Part shown: piece by piece, positions 9,815 to 19,147 of the stretch | Layout of the letters: the number at the start of each line of letters is the position of its first letter | Numbering within the stretch: the stretch's first letter is position 1 | Source: Coprinopsis marcescibilis | Taxonomy: Eukaryota; Basidiomycota; Agaricomycetes; Agaricales; Psathyrellaceae | DNA length: 48,451 nt | Direction of reading: 5' to 3' | Assembly: GCA_004369085.1 (NCBI GenBank) | Contig: ML210358.1 | Coordinates: 411-48,861 of the forward strand | Translations under genes and position numbers: made by a program | Notes under the pieces: model-generated | The model's input: only the letters and a program-made list of their open reading frames with translations | Database searches by the model: none | Told to the model about the DNA's origin: nothing

Positions 9815-12686
9815 ATGTCTCGAAGATGGCTGGGCATTCCACTCCCGGACTTGAGGGTTCCCAAATGGAAAGTCAAGGACACCAGAGGTACTAGTGGGAA
9901 CGTTGACAGACCGATTCCTGGTCGCAGTGATGTACTAGCTTCGCATGAACTGGGACTATCGCCCTTTCCGCCTGGGGAAACCGAAAGACTCTTGCAGCAA
10001 CCCGTGGGTCAGCAGCAGTCAGACGACAACCGAGGAGCACCCGTCGGTGTTGGGGTGTCCAAGCCTGCGGCGGCGGAAGCAGAACGACCACCGGTACCTC
10101 ACATCGCCAATAAACCCGAAGAAGTGCAACCACGTATGGCACAGCAACCAGAAGACAGGCCTCAACAGACAGACTTCACCCCGCCTTCAAGCCCTCCTGC
10201 CATGGAAACAGAGCCACCTCCGTTTACGGATAACAGAGGAAACTTGCATGACCCACCAGGGAACATACACGGTGGGTATAGATCCCAGATGTTGTTGAAA
10301 GGGTCCTGATCGTCGTTTAGGTCGTTCTTTTCATGACCCTCCTTCAATACTTTCGAATGCTCAAGGGACACATATCCATCGAGCAAACATCGTTGCAGGA
10401 ACCAACGTGGTTTTCAATCATAGCAGCGAAGACGTCGCCAGAGGTGCGGAAACTCATCTAGCTCTGTCCACTTTCTCACAGCCCGGCTGGTAACAGGAAA
10501 GAAGTTGATGCTGGACAACATCGCCTCCTCAGCATTGTACAAATCGCAAGAAAGGTTCGACCCGCCCAAATGCGAAGAAAATACACGGGTTGGCTTGCTC
10601 AGCGCAATCAGAAATTGGATTGAAGATCGATCGCAAACGTCGGCGAGGCTTCAGTGTATCACGGGCTCGGCTGGGATGGGCAAGTCGGCTCTGGTGCAAA
10701 CTACCGTGGAGCAATATGAACCTGCCGGTCTTGTTGCAGCGACATTTTTCTTCTTGGCAAGCGATCCTATTGGGAACAACCTGCGACATTTCATGCCGAC
10801 CATTGCCTACCAAATTGCACTCTCCAATACATCCGACCCAGCGTTGGGGAACTGCATTTTCCGTGCGGTTGATAGGGACCCCTCGATATTCAAGCGCAGC
10901 ATCGAACGCCAGCTGGAAGAGCTGATCGTTAAGCCCTTGCGAGAGACATTCCCGCAGGGTTACGACGAGTTGTTCTCCTTGCCTTCCTTTCCTTACCTCA
11001 TATGTATCGACGGACTTGACGAATGCGTCGACCGGAAAAGCCAATCCCAACTTCTTTCGATCATATCCACCACTTTCATCGACAATCGTCTTCCGTTCAA
11101 GATCCTGTTGGCCAGTCGACCGGAACGGCCCCTTCGAGCAGCTATTCTTGACGGTCGCGGGTTCTTGAAAAGTAAGAGCAAGGTCATCAACCTCAATGAT
11201 TACGATGCCTCGGCAGATATCAAAACATTTTTGCAGGCTGAACTGCGCACCATTGGCCAGGAAAGCGATGACCCTCGTGCCCAAACCAACTGGCCTACCC
11301 TCAAAGACATTGACACTTTGGTGGTTGCAGCAGCAGGCCTTTTTGTCTACGCATCCACCGTCGTCAAGTTCGTCTCCCAGCGACATAGACGCCCCTTTCA
11401 ACAGCTTGCAACGGTGATACAAGTCATCAAAGGCTCCAATCCGACTGGCCAGGCTGTCCAAGTGCGGAGGCATCCGTTCGTGGAGCTGGACGCGCTTTAC
11501 AGATCTATAATTGTGTTTGCGCAGCAGGAGTATGCGAGACAGTATGACGATGGTGATCCTCTTGCAGTGATTCGACTTGTGCGCATGTTTTCCCTGCCGG
11601 TGCCTCATATCAAGGTGGCGTTGGCTTATTCTGACCCCTTGTTGGCGGCAGGACGCGCGCAGTCCACTTCATTTGGTATTGGCCGGCCTAAATCAGTTGC
11701 TGACATGGAAGCCATTTTTGGACTCGAGCCAGGCGAATTGGAGTCTATGTTCTCAGACCTGCATTCACTTTATATCGTCAAGTGGCACGACTCCTGGGAT
11801 GCTGTGATCAGGCCGTATCACAAATCCATACAGGACTTTCTCTTGGACCCCGCGCGGTGTGGTGAGGATCTGTATATCCCGCATTACGCTGTCGTGGGCA
11901 GGTGGACGACACTTATACTTGGGATACTTGCCAAGGCAAGTGACAGCAGTGCGTATACATACTAAGCATGTTTCTACATAACTCGCTGATGTTCTCCTCC
12001 TCCTGATGCGTATTCAGTGCTGGCTGGAGTGGAGTATCGTGACTCGGAGGACACACCTGAATTGGCACGCAGACTGTCATGGGCAGACTTTGAGATGCCG
12101 TACCAGGTGCCACTGCCTTTGACCGTTGACGACGACACTCAGTGGCCGGTGATTATGGAGGAGTGGCACCGCATCTACAAGCCGTTCACGGACCAGGGCC
12201 TGTTCAGCCGACTTGCCTGTCTTCTGAGGGCCTCTTCTACTTTCACCCCTCCTTGGCCCCTACTATACATTGCTGGCCGCACTTTTAGCTTCGTTCTTGG
12301 GTTCATGCTGTACGAAGCACCTCGACTTGCAGGTAGTGAGGTGAGTTCAACTTCTGTCACAGTTCCCAGTCCTTCACCTCCCGCCCCGCATGGCACTGAT
12401 CCGTGCTTTGTGCTTTCAGTGGGACCCCGCCGTCCGGCAAGATATGCTAGAGCTATTTGATGTCTTGAAGGAGAGACAGATGGTGTCCGGCCGGGTTTTC
12501 AGAGAGGAGTTTCCGGGACTGCGTGAACCGGTTTCTGAGCAGTCCCTGGAGAGCTGGTTTGATGAAATGTGGAATCATCAGAGGCTCGATAGCATTTATC
12601 CGTGGCCAGGAGAGGCGGTGGGGGTTAGGCTGCGGATATGCCAGGGAGAAGCAATTGATGATGATGATGATGCGATGTCGATCTGA
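9815..12686 (+). CDS. NACHT NLR-like protein, copy B (intact)
   Basis: Five exons keep frame: 9815-10271, 10321-10443, 10497-11948, 12018-12340 and 12420-12686, 873 residues. Residues 1-152 are a Pro/Gln/Glu-rich, probably disordered, N-terminus starting MSRRWLGIPLP. Exon 2 (153-193) carries the motif NAQGTHIHRANIVAGTN then FNHSSEDVARG. The NACHT NTPase follows: Walker A GSAGMGKS (250-257), Walker B ICIDGLDEC (363-371) and the ASRPER motif (near 399-404). After YHKSIQDFLLDP comes a conserved C-terminal region with IMEEWHRIYKPFTDQ, GFMLYEAPRLAGSE and IYPWPGEAVGV, then a short DDDDD tail. There are no WD40, ankyrin or TPR repeats. NACHT proteins of this type are regarded as fungal recognition receptors that oligomerise on ATP binding; ligand and output are unknown. 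B is the only plus-strand copy. It lacks the intron that A, C, D and E have between exons 5 and 6. MSRRW is chosen as start because it is conserved among copies while upstream sequence is not. Confidence 0.88.
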
Positions 12687-12844
12687 GTATTCGCCGAGGG
12701 AAATTAAATTGCGCGAGTTGGGCATGTTGACTTTGGGGTGAGAGGAGTGGGTTGGACGGGGTGTGCGACCTATAGGATACATCGGTTGGGAAATGGAGTG
12801 ATTTACTCTTATGATGAAAGAATGGAGGATCTGGATGCTGTTGC

Positions 12845-12925
12845 GAAGTGTGGGGTTGCGGGCACCCATCATGGGATTGAGAGCTCCGAGGGACTGAGAG
12901 GCATCCTTGCTACGATCGAAATGGT
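12845..12925 (+). repeat. NLR 3'-flank repeat, copy 1
   Basis: GGCACCCATCATGGGATTGA and the following GAGCTCCGAGG and TGCTACGATCGAA recur on the minus strand at 29725-29645, downstream of copy F, and in weaker form at 45085-45175. In B and F the block lies at the same side and orientation relative to the NLR gene, so it marks the 3' flank of the B/F subfamily. Confidence 0.6.
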
Positions 12926-13005
12926 GGTCTGTATGATGCTGGGTAACATACGCCGTGGACAGTGGTCGTAGTTTGTATGTACAACACAGAATCTAAAAGG
13001 AAGGA

Positions 13006-13042
13006 GCCGAGTTGAGTTGAGCCCGCCGAAACTCGACTCGGC
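13006..13042. other. imperfect inverted repeat
   Basis: GCCGAGTTGAGTT (13006-13018) and AACTCGACTCGGC (13030-13042) are near-perfect inverted arms around an 11-base loop. It could form a hairpin downstream of copy B. A role as terminator or element end is not shown. Confidence 0.4.
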
Positions 13043-13374
13043 CGTCGTGCATTAGAATTAGCAGACCGAACGGTCGGTTACTACATAGGTATATTGTCCC
13101 TTGCTGGTATTCTTGGGAAACTGGTTCATCTACGAAGTCTGTATGTTAAATCACCGAGAATGGAGTTACGGAGCTGTTTTGGCCAGAACTTTGATACAGT
13201 GCAAGTTTGTAAGGCGGTAGCTCGGACTGGGCACCTGGGAAAATGGTGGTTAGGAGCAGAACCCTGGTTGATCTCAGCCTACGTCAGGGCGAGTAACGAA
13301 CCGGTTGCCAGAATCATCAACTCTCTCCCTCACCAGCTACTCAACATGAAGGTACAGATCTCGTGTCCTCGTCA

Positions 13375-13490
13375 TCTGCAGCTTGGTTGACATGCTGTTG
13401 ACCGCAACATTGCGCTCGAGTTGCGCGGATATCAATTGTTCCACCGCGTCAAGCCCCTATTTCCCGCCAGGTGATTAATGTCATCGTTGC
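13375..13490. repeat. intergenic repeat pair, copy 1
   Basis: TGCTGTTGACCGCAACATTG followed by CGCTCGAGTT, GGATATCAATTGTTC and GTCAAGC recurs at 24215-24355 in the same orientation. No coding frame is conserved. The rest of 12926-14185 contains short open frames but nothing recognisable. Confidence 0.6.
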
Positions 13491-14185
13491 GCGCGAAGTC
13501 CGTGATTATATCGCTCGTTTCCCTTCCTCCATCTTGTCCGCGCACACGGTCTCTCTCTAACCATTACGGTTGGGTTGCGCAATGCGTCTCCTTCCGAGCC
13601 CATCCAGAACCATCCAGGCGAGTCAGAAATCTAGTTTATTTCTGTTCTTGGTTTTACTGATACATTCATGTTCTAGGCAAAATGGGCAACCACGCTTCAT
13701 GGACTAGGCGACAGGTGCTTCAAAACAGGCCAGTTTCGGCTCAAGTACGTAACGACCTGGCGCTCGCAGAACCCCTGACAAATAGCACCACCACCTTCAC
13801 CACCCAACAAACTGTCCCTCTGCCCCAATTGCCCGTATTGCGCCAGCATTCTATGAAATAACGTCGGCGAGTGACCTGGATTAATGCTTGCAAATAAAGT
13901 TTAACATTGAGTGCACACCAACCTTAGCTCGATTTGCTGGTTACGCGCTGCCCGAATATAGTGCATGTAACATTTTTGAACAGGACTGATCTTTACCTCC
14001 AGTCCCATATGCTCGCTCTGGCAGCTACAGAGTGAGTACGACGAGTGAGGCTTTGGGCAGCTAGGGACTCGGTACAACGTATCGAGGGTCAATACGCTGA
14101 TGAAGCGATGTCCGGAGGTAAGCGCGGTACATGTGGCTCATGTCAAACGGACTGACCTATATCCGTGCTTGCGCTCAACAGTCGC

Positions 14186-14890
14186 GTATACGTGTAGTTC
14201 TTTGTAACAGGACTGACCTACGTCTGCAATTGCTAGCCGCCTCTTGCTTAATCCGGTGCTCGGTTACCCTGGTCCACATTCTTGTGTAATTGGCTACAGA
14301 AACAAGTGAGCACGACGATTCTGAACGTTTGACATCCGTTGCTTACCTGTTTTACCTAAAATCTACGTGCGTTGGTGGGTTTTTCGAACGTCGCAGCCAG
14401 CTAGAGACTAGATCAGCGCGGATGGGTGTCAACATTTACAACGTCCTATGTACTGACCAACCTTTGCAAGATGTCTTATATAACCCAGCCCCTTTACCGT
14501 GGTCCGTGAGACGAGTTTTGGGTGTAGAAAGAGAGGGTAAGCAGCCACCGTTTTTGCTTGTCTGTGCGTGTACTCACCAGCCGCGGTCCACGACATGTCG
14601 GTGTCCCAAGGTATCATTATTGGGCAGACGATGTTATGCGATGCTAGGTGAGTGGGACGACTGTGCTTGTCGTTGCTATTAAAATCACTCACCAATCCGG
14701 TTAGTGAACCAGCATATTGTGAGAATGGCCATGTTGGAGGCTATTTCAACAAGGTATGATGCCGATATGATATACCATCGTGAATTAAAATTCGAATGAG
14801 TTACTGACTTGATTTTGCAGAAACCAATTCCCAGCGTCCGGTCGTATAATGTGTTGTGCAGAAGAATCATGTACAATAGAAGGCTGCAAA
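14186..14890. repeat. dispersed intergenic repeat, copy 2
   Basis: The longest copy of the family. Its left half matches 500-830 and 22790-22965 (TGTAGTTC, GACTGACCTA, GCTACAGAAACA, TTGACATCCGTT). Its right half matches 22970-23250 (GGTCCACGACATG, CGGTGTCCCA, AAATCACTCACC, ATTGTGAGAAT, GCAGAAACCAATTCCCA against ATCAGAAACCAATGCCCA). Both halves contain GTGAG- and CAG-like sites, which could be relics of exon ends, but no open frame spans them. From 14890 to 15202 lies the 3' flank of copy C. Confidence 0.6.
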
Positions 14891-15202
14891 GTGGAATCTT
14901 AAGCAGTAGTTAGTAAAATAATCAATGCCTGTTGGCGTAGTACAGCAGGCCAAAATCTAAGCGAAACATCCCTGCATTCAAATCCTTCATCCACCACCAT
15001 GATCGTATGTCGCTCCTGTTCCCAAGGAATGCGTCCCATAGGTATAAACATCGAGTCCTCACTTGTTCTCCTCCTCTTCCACCCTGGTGTGAACGTATGT
15101 AGCTTAATCCTAGTCTTGTTCCAACTTCCCAGCCGTTCGTCCGACAAGGGCCTGGTGGGTTTCAACAGGGTACCTTCCTAAATTGGAGAGGACCTCCTAA
15201 TC

Positions 15203-17799
15203 CTAGTCAGGTCGTTGATACCGCAGTAAACGGAGCTTGACCCCCACTGTCTCTCCCGGCCACGGATAAATGTCACAAAGCGGTTGATGATTCACGATAC
15301 GGTCAAACCAGTCCGTGAAGTACTGCTGGGAAACCGATTCACCTATGAATACAGTTAGTTAGTCTTTACCCTAACGACGCGCCGGAAAAAATGAACTATC
15401 ACCTTCCCCGAATACTGGGAATTCCTCTTTTGAAACCTGGCCAAATACCACCTCCTTCTCCTTTATAGCATCGAACAGCTCCTGTATGTCTTGACGAACG
15501 CTGAGTTCCCACTGAAAGCGTGAATCAGTGCCATGCAAGGAGAAGATGAAGGAACCGTAAACGAAGCTGAGCTCACCTCACTACCCGCAAGTCGAGGTGT
15601 TTCGTACAACATGAACCCAAGAACCAGGCCAAAAGTGCGGTTGACAGTGTATCGTAGGGGCCAAGTAGTAGTAGCGCCCCTCAAATAGCGGGCGAGTCGG
15701 CTGAACAGGCCCTGGTCCGTGAACGGCTTATAGATACGGTGCCACTCCTCCATAATCACTGGCCACTGAGCGTTGTCGTCAAAGGCCAACGGCAGGGGCA
15801 CCTGGTATGGCATCTCAAAAGTGGCCCACGAGAGTCTGCGTGATTCAGGTGTGGACTCTGACTGATGATCCTCCAATCTAGTCAACACTGGATGTATCAG
15901 GAGAAAACACCGTCAGTGAGAATTGCGTGCTATGTAGAACAGGTTTGGTATGTATACGCACCGCTGTCACTCGCCTCGGCAAGTATCCCAAGTATAAGTG
16001 TCGTCCACCTGCCCACGACAGTGTAATCCGGGATATACAAGTCCCCACACCGCACGGGGTCCAAGAGAAAGTCCTGTACGGATTTGTGATGCGGCCTTAA
16101 CACAGCATTCTCGAATTCGCCCCATTTCACTATATACAGCGAATGCAGGTCCGAGAACATAGACTCCAATTGGCCTGGCTCGAGTTGAAAAATGTATTCC
16201 ATGTCAGCGACTGATTTGTTGCGGAAACCTATGCCGTATGAATGAACTACCTCCATGCTTTCCACACCCGGTTCCGACGAAGGGTCGGCATAAACGGAAG
16301 CCAGTTCGATACGAGGCAACGGTAGGGAAAACATCCGCACCACTCGAATCACTGCAAGAGGATCATCATCGTCATACTGGCTCGCATATTCCTTCTGCGC
16401 AAACACGAATATACTTCGATAAAGCGCGTCCAGCTCCACAAACGGATGCTTCAGCACTGGAACAGTCCGGTCAGTCGGATTGGAGCGTTTGATGACTTGG
16501 ATCACAGTCTCGAGCTGGCGGAAAGGCCGCCTATGTCGCTGGGAGACAAATCTGACGACGGTCGATGCATAAACAAAGAGGCCGGCTGCCGCGACTACCA
16601 AAGTGGCAATGTCTTCAGGGGAGGGCCAGTCAGTCTTGGCACGAGGGTCGTCGCTTTCCTGACCGATGGTGCGCAGTTCGGTTTGCAAAAAGGTTTTGAT
16701 ATCCGCCGACGCGTCGTAGTCATTGAGGTTAATGACCTGGCTCTTCCTTTTCATGTACCCCGAATCACCAAGAATGGCTGTTTGCAGTGGTCGTTCCGGT
16801 CGACTCGCCAACAGGATCTTGAAAGGGAGACGATTGTCGATGAACGCCGTGGATATGATCCGAAGAAGTTGGGTTTGGCTTGTCCGGTCGACGCACTCGT
16901 CGAGTCCGTCGATACATATGAGGCACGGAAAGGAAGGGGAGGAAAACAGTTCAGCATAACCCTGCGGGAATGTCTCTCGCAGGGGCTTAATGATCAGTTC
17001 TTCCAGCTGACGTTCGATAGAGCGTTTGAATACCGAGGGGTCCCTGTCAACTGCACGGAAAATGCAGTTCCCCAATGCTGGGTCGGAAGTATTTGACAGT
17101 GCGATTTGGTAGGCAATCGTCGGGATGAAATGCTGCAGGCTGTCCCGAACGGGGTCGCTTGCCGAGAAGAAAAACGTCGCTGCAACGAGGCCGACAGGTT
17201 CACATCGTTCAGCGGTCGTTTGCACAAGCGCCGACTTTCCCATCCCAGCCGAGCCTGTGATACAATGCAGCCTCGCAGATGTTGACGATCTATCTTCAAT
17301 CCAAGTTCTGATAGCGCCGAGTAGCCCAACACGTGTATTTTCTTCGCATTTAGGCGGGTCGAACCTTTCTTGCGAATTGTACAGTGCGGAGGAGGCGATG
17401 TTCTCGAGCATTATCTTCTTCCCTGTTACCGGCCGGGCGCTGAGAATAGTGAATGGAGCAACAAGGTTTTACTCACCTCTGGCAACGTCTTCGCTAGCGT
17501 TGAAATACATGCTGTTTGCCGCGAAGAAATGAGCATCGTTGATCTGTGTCCCTTGAGCATTGGTAAACATCGAACCAGGGCCATCGATCGGACGACCTAA
17601 ACGATGATCAGGAGCCATTTCAACAGCATCTTGCCATCCTAGACTTACCGTGGATATCACTGCGACCAGAAATCGGTTTGTCAACATTCCCACTACTAGT
17701 ACCTTCAGATTCGCCACTGGTGTCCTTGGCATGGTGTTGTCCTCCCCGCTTGGGAACCTTCCAGTTCGGGAGTGGAATTCCCATCCATCTTCGAGACAT
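15203..17799 (-). CDS. NACHT NLR-like protein, copy C (intact)
   Basis: Six exons keep frame: 17799-17649, 17596-17477, 17422-15962, 15887-15577, 15511-15403 and 15342-15203, 763 residues. Exon 1 is short (50 residues; copy B has 152), because most of the Pro/Gln-rich part is missing. The exon-2 motif is of the second type: SMFTNAQGTQINDAHFFAAN then MYFNASEDVARG. Walker A GSAGMGKS is at 147-154, Walker B CIDGLDEC near 261-268, then ASRPER. The C-terminal region contains FEMPYQVPLPL, VIMEEWHRIYKPFTDQ, GFMLYETPRLAGSE and IYPWPGETVGVKLRL, and ends soon after without an acidic tail. The intron between exons 5 and 6 (60 bp) is present. All five introns are GT-AG. An in-frame extension upstream of MSRRW is open but not conserved in other copies. 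The family role is recognition signalling; the specific function is unknown. Confidence 0.88.
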
Positions 17800-18166
17800 A
17801 TCCCGGAATAATGCTGCGGCAAGATCAGAAGGCAAGAGGTAGAGACGAGCCTGTTTAATTGGGGTAGTGGGTGCAAAGTGAGCGTGATAATCAATCACAT
17901 AGAGTAGAAAACAGATAACAGCATAAACCAAATAGTAAATGACAAACGTCATCTTAGCACCGTCAGTCAATTTATGTATGCCTGGATAAGGGTGTACGAT
18001 GGTTTGGATCCGGATATGCTCCTCGGTTTCTTGGTCATGAGTCCTGCCTAGTAGTAACAGTGAACGACTGTGCTGTTCAACCGGCAAGAAACGAGCGATT
18101 CGGATGTTAACTGGGGGCACTGATGACGATTCGTTCGTGAAGTCGTGCCCATCGGCGAGTGTGGTA

Positions 18167-18680
18167 CGTAGTTCCTGTTAGCATTTCCAGCAGCCTCTGG
18201 CGGCCTGGCTCAGTCTGCTTATGTACGGTTGCGCCGGCCCATGTTCGCTTTAACAGCTACAGAAACAGGTGAGGACGGTGAATCTAAATGTCTGACTCGG
18301 ACATTGATTGCTACTTACCTGCTTTGTCTACAGTTTACGTGCGTTGGTGATATGCAATTTTATCGGGCGGTCGACATTCTGCGGTGATGACATTCTGCGA
18401 TGAAAGTTGAGTGGCTCGACTGTGGTTGGTTGGTTGGTTGGTTGAGTGATAACCGACGAGTTGTCGTTGTCGATAGCACCACCAATTCGTTTTGTGATCC
18501 ATCGTGACACTGGTGAATTCTTGTGGGGGTGCGGCCGCTGGCCGCCTGCGAGGGACGGCCTCAGTGGGGGCTATTTCGACAAGGTCGGGGACCGATAGCA
18601 ACGAATTGAATTTGAATTTGACACTGACTTGCACCGTCTGAGCTGGAGCCGTCGTTGCAATTAATGTTGACACAGTTGCT
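18167..18680. repeat. dispersed intergenic repeat, copy 3
   Basis: This matches copies 2 and 4 (GGTACGTAGTTCCTG, CAGCTACAGAAACAGGTGA, TTTACGTGCGTTGGTG, then ATTCTTGTGGGGGTGCGGC against ATCTTGTGGGGGCGCAGC at 23110). It is interrupted by a (GGTT)n microsatellite at about 18424-18443. The following gap to 19147 shows nothing coding. Confidence 0.55.
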
Positions 18681-19147
18681 TGTCTGGCCTTGGTCTGGCC
18701 TTGGTCTGTCCAAGGTAAATGTGGGGCCTGGTTCTGGATCAGATCAGTAAGTCCTTAAAGTTGCTAGACGCTTGCCCATGAGGCCCAGAGCTAGTTTGAA
18801 TCGTTACCAGACAGCGATTATAGTCGAGTATCCACAAGTAGCTAGCTAACCTACAGAGGGTCGCATAACACAGCGAGATTGGTCGGCAACAAAGCAACCG
18901 TGCAATGACCCAGTCACTACTGTACCGGAGCTCATTGACTTAAATAGTACAAGTTGAAACAACTCATGTAGCTACAGAGTCCATGTTTGGCCTATGACAT
19001 GTAGATAAGAGATAGATGAATAATACAGGTTTGACCAGGTTATAAATACTGTAAATAAATGAGTAAGTAACCAAGAGGGATGGTTAAAGAACCAGGGATA
19101 CCATAGCCTAAGATACATAGAACGAGCAGACTCGACGGCGAGTCCTC

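Noticed and set aside
10529..11608. A 359-codon open frame antisense to the NACHT exon of copy B, with similar antisense frames in C, E and F
   Set aside because: It shadows the strongly conserved NACHT frame and recurs only because the copies are homologous. It has no start context, splice partners or recognisable domain.
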